Both the position numbers and the translations under genes were made by a program. A stretch of 64,000 nt of DNA from Pagrus major. Lineage: Eukaryota; Chordata; Actinopteri; Spariformes; Sparidae. Location: contig NC_133223.1 of NCBI RefSeq assembly GCF_040436345.1, forward strand, positions 14,351,113 through 14,415,112, read 5' to 3'. The notes below the pieces were generated by a model. That model ran no database searches and was not told where the DNA came from. It saw only the letters and a program-made list of their open reading frames with translations. Shown piece after piece: positions 1 to 21,745 of this stretch (its first letter is position 1; each line of letters opens with the position of its first letter).

Positions 1-2725
1 CAAGCAAGATGGCGCCTGCAGCTTGGCTGCTGTTGCTGCTGCTGCTTTGCAGGACCAGAGAGAAATACACAGCTTGGTTCAACAGCTGGAAAAAGGATGA
101 GCAGAGCCTGTATTGCAATAAGTGAATCGTTAGATGTGTACTGCTGTTTTCTCATCACTGTGCTGCATTGAGGGAGTCGTTGTATAGTGTTTCCACAGGG
201 CAGGCTCAATACAATAACACACCTACTGTAGCTCTCCCACCCAAACCAAACCCCTGTGTGCTGCAGTGGAAAGTGTCTACAGAAGGATCATGCAGGAGAC
301 ACTGTTTGATGTAGCGTTCAAGAACTGTCCTTGACAAAAATAACCATATGCATTACCTGTGATCATCCTGAGATACTGGTTGGGAATCTTATGTTCGCCA
401 TACTGTTCCTGTATTATCTCTGTTGTATATAACCATCACTATATCTCATGACATATGGTTTGGACACATACTTAGATTGCCATATTTCAGGGTTCATATG
501 CTTAGTCTCGTGTAAAATGTTTTATAACCGACCCATTTTATCAAGTTTACCCATTGTATTGCAATATATTCCATTTATTTGCTGCATGTTTTTTTAGGCT
601 GCAGGCTGAGTCATGATAGAAAGTCACACAGGCCCCTCAGCAGCAATACCTAGATGTGATAAAGGTTATCACATGCACTATCATGGTCTGCCGCCACACT
701 GTCCCACAGTCACACAGCAGCTTTTTCTTTGATGTCAGACCAGGTCAGACTGGTTATCGCAGTGTAATTCTACACTGATGTAAATATGCCCTGTGCCTTA
801 AATGTTTTATACAAGGAATGTGACTTGAAGGACATGAACCAGTGATTTGTGTGGTGAATAACTGGACATGGACTGATATACATATAAGTTGGCAGGTGTT
901 TGAACGACCAGCCTGAGTTGACATCTCATTCCCCTTATCACATATTCTATGTATAAACAGCTTTTGTTTTGTAGTCTGTAGTCTTTAGCTCACGTGCCTA
1001 GGACTAGGTGTGTTACGAGTTTTCAAATCCACCATTGGTTTTGACTTTGAATTTTAAGGTCATGGTTCGATTTGATTTAAACAATTTTTTTCAACTATGC
1101 TATTGTTAGAGTATCGCATCTGGATTTGTAAAGATCAACAGATAATTGGTTTTATCCTCTGATAACTGTCATTTACATTTCAAATTCAAACAACAGCTTG
1201 ACTTCAACCAGGTGGCTTTTTGCAGGTTAGAGTTGGACAAATTCAAATAATATTCAGAGTTAAAATTAAAAAAATATATAATAAACAACAAAAGATAAAC
1301 AACAAAAGTGACATAGAAACATGTTTGTTCTTAAATCTGCCCCTAGTAAACTCTCTTCCCACACAAATAAATAAAGGATCTATGGCACTGTTATCAGTTC
1401 AGTTCATAGTGAAGAAAGTAAGAAATATTCCTGATGCATCTCTGATGCTGTCCGAGTTAACTTCAGTACCAGTCTTTTGATCATCTCCTTGCTCAGTGCA
1501 GCTGCAGGTTACTGAAAGCTAGTTGTGTCATTTTTGAAGCGTTTTTTCCCCTTTAGATCCTCTCTGGATGTACGCATGTAGGTGCGCGCGTGTGTGTGTA
1601 TAGAGTACTGCTGAATCTGCCTTTGAATTTCAATTAACTTTTGATCCAGAATTGAAATCGTGACAGCCTTACCTATGACACTCCCTGTGTTCCACTGGCC
1701 GGTGGTTCGTACATCTACTGCTTACAGCTGCTGTTTGTATTTGTCTATTTTACTGTTTTGGTTCAAACAGAATGAGCAAGATGGATGTGCTGTATGATGC
1801 AAGGCGCTCAAATAAAAAGGGACTTTCATATCCAAATAAATCATTGATAACATCAGGCAATGTGTTGATGTGGTGAGAAGAGAGTACATTCTACAGAGAG
1901 GAACAACACGCTAACCCATCCTGACTCACAGGAAGCTAATATGAAGCAGATAATTACAGAAAAACACAGCGTCAAGTCAGACTTAGTCATTAAAAGATGG
2001 GCGGCAGATGGCTTGGTTGCCAGTGTATTGTCAGCTTGCAGCATCGGTCCTTTCTGGTCTGCCAGAAAAAATAGAGGGCCCAGAAGGCGAAACACTTTGA
2101 GACTTCCTCCAATTCTTTCCCTGAACACAAAGGAAGGAAAAAGAAAAGTGCAGAATGTCCTTGTACTGGAGAAGGCCAAGGCTGATTCATTTGAAAGAAG
2201 CGCTTGTTTTCACCTCATGTTCACTCACAACTTGGTTTGTGGTAGCCTGTGGTTCAATACGTTTTTTCACTCTTTGCTCTAACAGGCTATATGTTCTTCC
2301 CTACACTCTCATTGCACTTTCTGTAAGAGGAAAGGAATAAAACCTCTTAAGGCCGGCTAACAAAGGGCACATGTGCTGCTGGCCTGTGGCTGGAGCTTAG
2401 CTCTCTGGCTTATGGGCTCAATAGGGATGAAACTGAGTGTCTTGCCTGGCTTAGGCTTAAACCAGTAGTAATATCATCATAATGTATTTATTTATATAAT
2501 AACTTAAATGCACATTGATTCAAAGAGGCCTTTATCCTGATTCCCTTATTGTACTGCATGAAGTGACAGATGTTTGTGCAGGAGTGTATTTTGAAAGGAT
2601 GTCGAATAAACTGAAAGGGACGAAACAAACAAGCTGCATCAGGATTTCTGGTTAAGCTTTACTTTATCCAGTGTGATACAATCAGTCTTCATCAATGTGT
2701 CCTCTTTCCTCTTTCGTCTGTCCAG
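1..2725 (+). other. app intron 1 (distal part), no coding sequence seen
   Basis: This stretch precedes the first recognisable app exon, which opens with an acceptor at 2724-2725 and in phase 0. In vertebrates APP exon 1 holds only the 5' UTR and signal peptide, so this is most simply intron 1, with exon 1 to the left of the window. The open frames here have no recognisable protein. A Leu-rich frame starting at 9 resembles a signal peptide but has no phase-0 splice donor. I see no clear element or gene; the sequence is AT-rich with short TG runs near 1590. Confidence 0.6.
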
Positions 2726-12317
<9,592 letters not shown>

Positions 12318-14210
12318 AGAACTGCTTGTCAACATTTCCTTCAGGCGTACCCCAACCCCACACTCCTCCCTCAGCCCCTACACCTTCAGTTTCCCACCCC
12401 GCTGAGGGGGAAGAAAATTTGTGAACACACTACACTTAACTTGCAATTGGTCAGACAAGGGTACCCTGTTTCACCTGCACATTTCAGTCACAAGAAAAAC
12501 TTCATAGTGTTTGTTGTACCGACAAACCGACACCCTGTTGACGATTTATATGAAGTCACCGCGCTCGCAGCTGAGACCAGAAACATGCAGTTTAATTCCC
12601 AGTCAGTCACTCCCTCATCGCTCCAACTGTTTGTTCCATTTTCCTCAAACCGCCCCACACATCCACGCTCCCCTGCTCTCCGATGACAGCTGTGCTGCGT
12701 TTGATGACATGGCGGCTCTTAGAGCTGCCAGTGGGAGGAGGGGCTCTCAGAGCGCCTCTCCGCACGATTAGAGCCCAAGTGTTTCAGGTTTGTTTTTCAA
12801 AAAAGAAGAAGAAAAAACGCAGAAAAATTCTACAACTATCAAAATATGTAAAAGTTTAAAAAATATTGAATGTTTTGTTTTCTGATTTTTTTATGTGTAA
12901 TATATTAAGACAGAGATTAGCTGTAAGTATATGTAGTGCATGGCAATATTGATGACAGATACAGTAAACTGTATGTTGAGGTCCTTGGGAGCGGTCCTCC
13001 TTCTAGATATTTTAGCAGGATTGTACATTTCTAGTGTCTTCTTTGTGATCTTGTGATATGAAGAAGAAAAAAAGTATTCAGAATCCGGTCTGCTTTGTTG
13101 TCACACAGACTTGCTTTAACTGAATCTTGACTCGCTATGCTCATCTCCACGCTTCACTGTTGTGTTAGCTGCATGGGCAAAATGCTCTATATGTAATATA
13201 TGAAGTGTTATAGTATCCGAAAGGAAGATAATTTTGTTACTGTTTGCGTTCTATGCACTCTGTCATTTTGGAAGTCTGATTATTATCACAGAATATTATT
13301 GCCGTCGTTTCCCCGATGCCGATTCACACCATCGCTGCACACGCTGGGGTTTTATTAGTGAGGTCAAACTTCAGAAAGTGTATCATTCCAGATTTACCAT
13401 TCCAGTCTCTCTCGCTTGTAAATATTTGGAAGATGGAGATCCAGCTCTTAGTGGCCCAATTTCATTATCAAACACCACCACTCTGTATTTCCCCTCTGTT
13501 CATGTCCTGTTCAGTCTTTCTTTACAACCCCACTTGTCCCGTTTATCCTCTCTTTCTGGCTGTGTCAGCAATATTGTACAGTGCAGCACTCGGGAGTATT
13601 TGATAAACAGTCGGGACTTTGGGTCTACAGAGATTTCTTCATCTCCTCCCCCCACACATTCCTTCACCAAATCTCACAAACACATTCTATTTTTCTACAT
13701 TTCCTGTGTATACATGTACAGTGCTTCTGTTAGTCCTGTGGTGGAGATTTCTTCATCTGCATATCTGTCGTCCAGACTCGTATTAGTCCTCATGATGAGG
13801 TAAAGATTAACCATAAACATGGGGAGGACGACCACAAATCACATCAGCATAGACACGTCTCTCTCTCCCTTAATTAAGTTATTAACGCCACCTCCAGTAA
13901 ACATGAATGTGACATGCATATTGTGCATTTATACCATAGAGATACAACACATATCACCTCTCTACACATTATCTCCACGTGTACATGAACACTAAATGAA
14001 GCTCTTTATCAGGTGAATGTTTTAAATTTGTATTGAGGCTCACTGTGGGTGTCTTCAGAGGCTCGTGTTTCAAAAAAAAAAAAAAGATGCTTTTTTTCTT
14101 TCATTGATTCAGTGACCTTCCTCTGTGTGTAGTTAAATGAACCATTTGCATAGAGTAAGAAACAGCTTTCTACACTCACTCTACCATGAATAAAATTTTG
14201 AATGTACATA
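12318..14210 (+). other. app 3' UTR (inferred)
   Basis: After the app stop at 12315-12317 there is about 1.9 kb without a recognised gene. The first good AATAAA on this strand that lies before the gabpa 3' end is at 14189-14194, so the UTR probably runs to about 14210. A CU-rich stretch follows the stop (12350-12380). The open frames of up to 189 codons here have no recognisable protein content. Shorter forms using weaker signals are possible. Confidence 0.55.
14189..14194 (+). terminator. Probable app polyadenylation signal
   Basis: A canonical AATAAA hexamer followed by a TTTTG and GT-rich sequence, about 1.87 kb after the app stop codon. A second AATAAA on this strand at 14342-14347 would fall inside the opposing gabpa 3' UTR. 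Confidence 0.5.
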
Positions 14211-14288
14211 TGAGGTTCTGGTTGTTTGTCATCTACTGTAAATACGCTGAAATGATGAATCACAAACATTAAGAAAAAGGCTTGCCAC

Positions 14289-14294
14289 TTTATT
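14289..14294 (-). terminator. Probable gabpa polyadenylation signal
   Basis: TTTATT on the plus strand reads AATAAA on the minus strand, about 450 nt downstream of the gabpa stop codon at 14740-14742. It is the first clear hexamer in that direction and would place the cleavage site near 14270, within about 60 bp of the likely app 3' end. Confidence 0.5.
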
Positions 14295-14739
14295 CCCCCT
14301 AGTGGACAAAAAAGGTCCAACAATTTAGGGGACAAACGCTAAATAAAATACAAAACATGGCCTCTATAAATGGGAAATATGAAAATACACTTGTCCTTGT
14401 GTCTATCAAAAACATGAAGTACCGGTATATACAGTGGAAAACGTCCTAAACTACAGACAAGGAACAAATTACACATAGTTCAAAGCCAGGTTCTCAGTCA
14501 CACATTCAAGCATCCAGTCACATGCACACAACAGACATCCGTCCACTCATCATGAACAAGCTTCTCTTGGTTGGCGTTGAAGAAAAGCTAAGAAAAGTTT
14601 TCACCTGCCTCCATCAAACTGCACTGTTCGGGGATCAGCCTTGCATTCCTGTGTCTATTGAACACAGCTGTGTCAAAAACTTAAGAAAGTTGATTTTGAT
14701 TTCCAATCATCGGAGGAGAGCGCTGTAATGAAAAGTCCT

Positions 14740-17700
14740 TTAACTGTCTTTGTCTAGTGTCGTGGTGGCCAGGGTCACTGTAGTGATGGGCTGACCGATG
14801 CCGTGCATCTGCATGCGGGTCAGTTTCTTCTGTTCACACTCGGTCACCAGGTTGTTGAGCTCAGCAGCACTGTAGCCAATCAGAGTTCTCAGGTCGCACA
14901 CAAACTTGTAGACGAAGCGTTTGCCCTGCACCTTGCTGATCATGTCCCCGTCGTAATAATACCTACAAGATAAGGTGAAAGTCAAGAGTATGGCTACACA
15001 AAGACCAAATAAAAATCATTCAATTCAAGATTATGTTGTAAAATAAAATAAAAACATGTTATTTCCAATAGCACCATCGTAATACTTTTTTTCTAAAAGA
15101 CACATTGACACCCACACAGATTAAAGGGGGTGCTCCACTGATGTTACATATCTGTTTACTTGTTATGTTCAGTACCAACCAGCCTGTGAAAACAGTTGTA
15201 TAATGTCTTCTGTACCCCTGGAGGAGCTTTGTTATCATCGTCATCATCATCCTCCTCTCAGTATGAGCTTGAGACTTAAAATTTCTAACAGAAAGCCTTT
15301 GTTAGAAAATGGAGTTTGAAAGATGCTATTGTGGTAAATGTAGGATCCTGTTTCTGGAGCTTAACCCCTACTAGGGACTAAAAGTGAGGCTATGTTGACC
15401 TTTAGTGCCATGATACTGATCATTTTTTAATCGGTCTTTCCAACTAAATGTAAGTACCACAGTAACCAGCTGGAGTACCCCTTTAACAAAAGAAGCAGAA
15501 GAAACATACCTGAGGGCTCTGCTGAGTTTCTCGTAGTTCATAGTGGGCTTGTTCTTGCGCTGGCCCCATTTCTGTGCCACGAGCTCTGGCTGGTTGAGTT
15601 TGAACTCGCCCTCCTCACCCACCCAGGAGATACAGTCTCTTGCATCCTTGTCTGTCAGCAGCTCCAGCAGGAACTGCCACAACTGGATCTGACCATTGTT
15701 GCCTGATGACAGACGATCAACAGCACCCAGTGTAAAATGTTAGAAACAGTCATAAAGCACATTCATATAATATAACAGATGCATTTGCATTCAGAAATAC
15801 AGCAGTCAAGCTGCAACAAACAAAATCTGTTATTACTGATTTATCTGCCAAATGTTTTCTTAATTAATAAATAGTTTGATTTATAAAATGTCAGAAAGTT
15901 GTGAAAAATGTCAGCAACAGTATTCTAAAGGTCAAGACGACAGCTTATTTTAACTGTTTTAAGTCCCCAATTTATGGATTAGTTTTTTTTTTAATCATTT
16001 GACACAAAGAACAGCAAAATCTCACAGTTGATGTGCTATTGGCAGACAAGACAACTCTATAACTTAACCAAACAGTAGATTCACCAGTAGATGAATTGTT
16101 ACAGCTGGGATGTTTTTCTGTGCATTCAGGCTGTTCAAACATGTAAACTATGTACATAAAAACAAAATACAGTCCTTGTATGTGCGGAGTACTACCTGTG
16201 CGGTTGCCAGGTGAGCTGCGCTCCTCTCCTCCTGAAATACGAGGAGCTCTGGGGCCTCGGCTCTGCTTCAATACTTTTATGGCAGTGGGTGTGCTCACTT
16301 GAGCCGGGATTATCTGCACAGCTGGAGACATGGATGGAAAAGTTGGCGATGAACGGAGCATCAATCAACAAATGGACTGCTAGCATTTTGGACTTGACAT
16401 AAGTTTATTATCTCTAGAGCGCTATTACATCTGCTGGATAAGGACAATTTCTATCTTTAAATTATTTGTTCTATTCTTAACTAATTTGACTGGACAAAGA
16501 CGGTCCATACCAGAGTCTGTCTATAAGGGCATTTTCAGGTTTTATGTGTAAACATGTCAAAACCTTTAATTTCCGTTTTGGAAGATTTAAAATAAAATGC
16601 TTACGTTGATCAATGGTGACCGTAGCGTCCCCTCCTGACTGGTCCTGGCTTGCCAACACATCTGGAATAAATAAATAAAGCGATTAGGGTTTTCATTTTG
16701 ACCTGTTGTCTCCTTAAAACACACCGTCAGTATGTACAAAATGGTTGTATACGCTCCTAAAACAACTCTATCTGCTTACACTTGCGTAGGAGCTCCAGGT
16801 GACTCCAGAGGATCTCTCCATTGGGCACTTTCTGAAGGAACTCTTCCTGGCTGAACCCGCAGAGATCTCGGCCTGGGATGTGAATGCTGCCTATTTCCAT
16901 CTCATCGATGTTGAACTCCTTCATCACCCACACTGCCCAGTGGATCACCTGGTCAGCGCTCCAGAGCACAGGGTCTGTGTAGAGAGAGAGAAGCCTGATA
17001 CGTTATCACACGTTTAGTATCCACCACCTTAAGGGGATCGTTTTTCTCATAGTTATGTATTTTATTAAAGTATTCCTCACCATATGGTATGCCAAGGCGG
17101 ACCTGCTCCTTGCGGTAGCCTTCAAGTGCTGCGGCCCAGCGTGTGACCTGCTCTGATGTCTCATCAGACAGGCCAGATCGGTCCACGGCAATGAGCTGAC
17201 CCTCCTCCACCAGCGCTCCCTCCTCTCCTGCTGCATCTGGATCGATCACCACCTCTACTGTTTCTACCGGCTTCACTATTTCCAAAATGTTCAACTTCTC
17301 TTCACCTGGACAAGGGGCAAAAACACAAATGAATGAGTCAAATCTGAATTTTGACTTGAGCACCAAAATATGCTTGTGTAATTTATGCTCTTTGAAGCAT
17401 TTTATCAGTACCTGGTTTGGTTATAATCTGCAGGCTGAGCTGCACTGTGCCATCTGTCTTTACTCCCTGATCGAAGAGGCTGTGATCAGGGTGAAGCTAC
17501 AAAGAACACAACAGACGAGCTGAATCACACATGAAGACAGAGACAACTCAACATACTTTGCAGTTGAAGGGATGGCTAGTACAACCTTGAACTATGTTTT
17601 TTTCTTCTTGCAACAGCAAAAAATGATTTGAATCATAAAGAGATCTTGATAAGCTCTGTTAATGTCCATTGTTACCTGAATGTCCTGCAAGCAGATGTCA

Positions 17701-17987
17701 TATGCATCCAATGAGATTTGGATACGGGGCTCCAAAAGCTTCTTCAAATTGCCAATGGGCTCATTAATGTCGATATCTTGTTGAATCAAATCTGATGCTG
17801 TGATGGTGTGCTCCTCAACACTGAAATTAAAAAAGAGATGGAAAATAAATATAACTGGAGTTGCAGCACGTGCAAGAGTATGCAATTCAAATAACCACCA
17901 CCTTACTTACCCTTCCTCCAGGCATGCCTGTTTCTCCCGTTCATCGATCTCGATCTCTATCATCTCTTCTGGTTCACTCTTGGCCAT
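14740..17987 (-). CDS. gabpa: GA-binding protein alpha chain (ETS transcription factor), complete
   Basis: DNA-binding subunit of the nuclear GABP/NRF-2 complex, which pairs with GABPB and drives mitochondrial and housekeeping genes. Nine coding exons, in transcript order: 17987-17911, 17820-17676, 17496-17412, 17305-17081, 16974-16780, 16661-16605, 16321-16196, 15702-15510, 14962-14740. They total 1326 nt (441 residues; human 454) with every phase consistent. In order: an N-terminal segment starting [15 protein letters not shown], the conserved [16 protein letters not shown] block, the [10 protein letters not shown] region, a Pointed domain ([16 protein letters not shown] to [13 protein letters not shown]) and the C-terminal ETS domain. 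The start is the first ATG after an acceptor at 18014-18015 and matches the family N-terminus. The gene is convergent with app, as in mammals. No lesions were seen. Confidence 0.96.
14790..15702 (-). other. gabpa ETS DNA-binding domain exons
   Basis: Two exons encode the ETS winged helix-turn-helix. The upstream one (15702-15510) starts with [16 protein letters not shown] and includes [20 protein letters not shown]. The last one (14962 downward) continues [21 protein letters not shown]. The recognition-helix arginines in SRALRYYY, which contact the GGAA core in ETS proteins, are present; the Arg codon is split across the intron (AG|G). The C-terminal helices that bind GABPB follow ([18 protein letters not shown]). 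Confidence 0.95.
15805..16005. repeat. Degenerate teleost MITE in gabpa intron
   Basis: Contains AGCTGCAACAAACAAAAT, then ATAAATAGTTTGATTTATAAAATGTCAGAAA, the internal pattern of the same dispersed family as at 9660-9905 and 25255-25500. Ends are eroded. Identification is by resemblance only. Confidence 0.5.
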
Positions 17988-18013
17988 TCCGTTTTATGTT
18001 GAAGGGAGCCAAG
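17988..18013 (-). other. gabpa 5' UTR part of the first coding exon
   Basis: Twenty-six nucleotides between a good acceptor (TTTCCCACAG on the minus strand, ending at 18014) and the start codon at 17987. This implies at least one upstream non-coding exon. A plausible donor on the minus strand is GAAGAG|GTATGG near 20500, which would give an intron of about 2.5 kb. Confidence 0.55.
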
Positions 18014-18298
18014 CTGTGGGAAAGTAATGAATAAGATGTTCAACTGTAATTAATGCATATTACAGTATACCAACAAGACCAAAATCATATGAGAAAGGGA
18101 CAATAACACTGTCAATGTCACTGATTAAACAAGATAGTCTGACACCGCTGTTAACAAAAGCTTTAAAAATTAGGATCAAGACAATTCCACAAAATATTCA
18201 AAGAGACAGAATAATTTAAATCATTAAAATGAATCAACTAAAAAATGTGTTAATCAACTGATCATTTAAAGGTGGAGAAGGCAATTTTGTAGAAAAGG

Positions 18299-18423
18299 TA
18301 GTTGATTGTTGAGTCTCATTCCCAGATCATAAAATATTGACACTTAGGGTTTAAATTAGGACTGAATACCAACCCAAAGTGTTGGTATTTGACGACCTGG
18401 GAATGAAACTCAACAATCAGCTA
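18299..18423. repeat. Long inverted repeat (hairpin) in gabpa intron 1
   Basis: Left arm 18299-18350 and right arm 18372-18423 are reverse complements over about 52 nt with roughly 11 mismatches, separated by a loop of about 21 nt. The outermost arm reads TAGTTGATTGTTGAGT on the left, and its mirror ACTCAACAATCAGCTA is on the right. This is a palindromic MITE remnant of a type common in teleosts. Confidence 0.8.
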
Positions 18424-18600
18424 TCTATCAACAGAATCGCATTCCCAACCATTAAGTTATTTATCAAGCAAAAATGCCTCGCAAATGCAAGAAATTTCTT
18501 TCTTTTTCATATTAATGTAGACTTAAAAAACTTTCTGGTTTCACACTATTTGAAACTGTATCATATACTTTTCAAAGATCCAAGGTGATGACATCAAATT

Positions 18601-19015
18601 AGAGCCCAACCAATACATTATCAGTCGATATTGGCCCATCACAAATATATAGATATCGGCGTATATGCTCTCCGATGTGCGCTAATATGAAAACTTTGTT
18701 TTTAGAGATTTTAAAGTACAAAAAGATGCTTGGGGTGATTTATACTTTCTTATAACTAATGTTTTACTATACTATACTTATAATTCCCACTTACGTTTAC
18801 TGTTTCAGTGCACTGATGTCATTTTGGACAACAGAGTTTATTGCTCTACATAAAGTATCCTGCCACTGTTACATGTCTTTGTCACAACTGTTAACTGACT
18901 GATAAACACATTTTAGGGATCAGTGCAACAAAATGTGTGGATATTGGCCGACATATCAATAAGGGAATATTCGTATCAGCATTGGCCCCCAAAAGTGAGT
19001 ATCGGTGAGGCTCTA
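18601..19015. repeat. MITE with TAGAGCC terminal inverted repeats
   Basis: It starts TAGAGCCCAACCAATACATT and ends with the mirror of TAGAGCCTCACCGATACTCA, giving imperfect terminal inverted repeats around about 415 bp with no coding capacity. Inside are ATATCGGC and ATATTGGCCGA motifs typical of this teleost family. A short related fragment lies at about 48365-48440. Confidence 0.7.
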
Positions 19016-19599
19016 CATCAAATGTTGTTTGATATTTTGGCCAACATTCCAAAACCACAAAATATTCAGTTTATAATTATACAAAACCAAGAAATGCAAC
19101 AAAAAAAATGATCACAATCGATATGGTACCACATGGCATTTTAGAAAACATATAATTACATTAATAGCACAGTTATACTATAGCTCACTTTGAGGGGGAA
19201 AAACTAGTGATTTTTTCGTTTATTAGTCTTTAATTGGGAGGTTTAGTAGCACAAACAACTAGAAGACATTAAGAAGTGTGAGTACTTGATGTCTCACTGA
19301 TAACAGTAGCTCGGGCTCCGCATGTTAAATGTGTGTCAGTGGGCTGAGGGTGTATGATGCAGATATGAAGCAGCAGTTTGGGGGATTTCTCTCATAAAGG
19401 CCTTTCAGCCTCGACTCCTCATTGGCCGTCTGGGACAGTTCATGACTGCTCCAACTGCTAACGTTAGCCAACTCGAGGGCGAGGCTTTGGCGTCTAAAGG
19501 CCAACAGATAGGCCATAAGTTATCAAAAATAGTCACCAACCATAACAACACATCATAAACACACGTTTGGAAGACACGGAAAACTAATATGTATACACT

Positions 19600-20600
19600 A
19601 GGCTACACGTGTCGACACCCTGAAGCTGGTCTACATTGAAGCAAGTTAGCTACAAGCTGGTCCGCGAATGCACCGCGGGGCGAGGCAGCCCATTACACAA
19701 GCGACGCTCCCCGCCTGCTAAACAGCGGCTAAAATATCCTACAAACGCATTGCGCATCATAACTCAAACAAATCTTTGTTATATCACACTTTAACTCTGC
19801 ACGAAGAAAACTTTTAAAACGGAAATAGAATAAACGGAAACAAAACAGCATAGGGCAAATGGAAAGGAGCCGGAAATCCTGGCTAAGGTTTACAGCGCTG
19901 CAAGACTTCCGAGAGCAGCCGTGATAAATAACGATACAAGCTTCAGAGGAAAGCTACCGCCACACAGGGAGTGCGGGGTCTCTAATACACTGAAATGGTC
20001 CTCGGTTAGACAGAAACCTCAACTACAAGGAGAAATATGGATCATAAAAGCAGTTTTGTCGTCTGTGGATATATACGCACTTTGTGTTTGTAGCTGGACG
20101 ATCCGCGCCGCGGCAGCCTCCCTGCTTCACTGCGTCTGCTCAGCTTTACTGTTAGCAACCCAGCTAACACTGAACTCTCTCTGGTATAAATGAGTTTATC
20201 TTCGTTATTTCTATTGTCAAGGTGCTGAGAAAGAAACAGCAGCCGCGGTCGGATCCGTGGTAGTCAGCGTTAGCCTAGCTTGAGTGGAAGTTGGCTAATG
20301 CTGCCTGTGTGTTTGTTGCTTGAGGGTAGGCGGCCTCTGCCCACTCAAATAAATAGGGTTCGACAACAGCTAGCCTAGCTAGCCTAGCTAGTGGGCTACA
20401 AAATAGCGGGAAGAGAGTCCAAGCACGACAAATAGGCCCCTCACACGACCGTAATTTAGCACACTTTCTTCAGAACAAACATCTATCTCCGAAAAAACCA
20501 TACCTCTTCAAATTCAGGCCTTGAACGATGTTGGCGTATGTTCAACTCAACTGTGGTAGATAAGCAGCCAAATTTCACACAGTCGAGTCGTATCATGCAA
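19600..20600 (-). promoter_or_regulatory. gabpa promoter / first-exon region (inferred)
   Basis: Upstream of gabpa, base composition changes to a CpG-bearing stretch with GCGAATGCACCGCGGGGCG (about 19663), CGATCCGCGCCGCGGCAG (about 20099) and CAGCCGCGGTCGGATCCG (about 20240). ETS-core sites are clustered: CCGGAAAT at 19870-19877, ACTTCCG at about 19905-19911, and CGGAAA near 19820 and 19835. These fit the consensus bound by GABP itself, so autoregulation is possible. No atp5pf exon is found on the opposite side, unlike the shared mammalian GABPA/ATP5PF promoter. The exact start site cannot be read from sequence alone. Confidence 0.55.
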
Positions 20601-20649
20601 GTTTTGGTCAACTACACACACGGAGGGGAGGGGCGGAGACTAACTGGAA

Positions 20650-21508
20650 AGACACAGCTAACATTACCCTAAAACTGATCAGGAAAACACAAGAGGCTTA
20701 CATTTCTGTCTTCATGTAGCGTGGACTGGTTCTTTCTCATCGACATTTTGGGTCGTGTTCTCATTTACAAATGTGTGTCCAGCAGATTGATTTGTGTTTT
20801 GATAAAGTGGGCCTACATGGTTTGCCATCAGCCTAAAGTCATGGTAGTCATCCATTTAACTCGATCACCCAGATTCAAATGACTTCACGAAAATATTGCC
20901 ATGAATTCCCCCCAATGGTGCCATGCATCCTCCATTCACACTTGTTTTTGTTTATTTTGAAGTTCCTGGTGTTTCCTATAAGCTGTACAAAAGCCTACTG
21001 AATGAGGAGACGGTAAAAATGAGTAGGAGCTGTAAAACAAGGCCAGTAGTTCAGCTGTATACTGCTAAAATAAACAATTTTAGATATCCACAACATGGGG
21101 GGTTAGTTCACTTGGGGCCCCTGATGTTAAAAAAAAAAAAAAGCTGTGTGCCTCTATTCAGCTCCACCAAGACATGTTGCAGAGTCCTAGATTTCCTTTG
21201 TTTAAGAATTTGCAAGAAATAAGCAAAACATCATAAAAGTATTAAACCTTCCTTCTGACACAGCCCCCTCTATAAAACCTCACTAGTAGAAATGCAGGGG
21301 CCATCTTCGAACCCCTACCATTTCTGTAACTATCACACAGATAAATACAACCTGGCGGGGGGCCTACATTATTATTGCTGGTCACTTGGTTCTTGCAGAC
21401 CAAGCTCTTAAATTCCCTTGATATACAATATCCTGACTCCTGAATGATCTGAAATAAACTAGGTGGTTTTGTACTGTTGCATTTCTGTTAATCTGCTATT
21501 AAATATTA
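20650..21508. other. Intergenic, nothing recognised
   Basis: Sequence between the gabpa promoter and the Tc1 element. I looked for atp5pf, the head-to-head neighbour of GABPA in mammals, and saw no matching exon. An open frame of 99 codons at 20923-21222 has no family resemblance. There is a run of 13 A near 21129. Confidence 0.5.
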
Positions 21509-21538
21509 CAGTGGTATGAAAAAGTTTAGGCACCCCTC
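21509..21538 (+). repeat. Left terminal inverted repeat of the Tc1-like element
   Basis: About 30 nt starting CAGTGGTATG directly after TA. It matches the inverted right end at 22954-22983 apart from about three substitutions. Confidence 0.9.
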
Positions 21539-21745
21539 TGAGGGTGCATAATAATTTACTCTGTCTTCACAGAAAATGATCACAGTGGCATGTTATTCAT
21601 CTTCTAATAAAAGCTGAGTACTGGGGTATTTTCCAGACAAAGCCTTGAACTTCATAGACCGGTGCATCTAATCATGAGAAAAGGTATTTAAGGTGGCCAA
21701 TTGCAAGTTGTTCTTCTCTTTGACTCTCCTCTGAAGAGTGGCAAC

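Noticed and set aside
9-125. Frame starting MAPAAWLLLLLLLCR, signal-peptide-like, at the left edge; considered as app exon 1
   Set aside because: App exon 2 needs a phase-0 donor after the signal peptide. The only donor-like site here (near 121) is in the wrong phase, and the residues after the Leu run do not fit app. CTG repeats easily give such frames by chance.
13234-13803. Open frame of 189 codons on the plus strand in the app 3' UTR
   Set aside because: No family resemblance, low-complexity Ser/Phe/Leu content and a position inside a UTR. It is probably chance.
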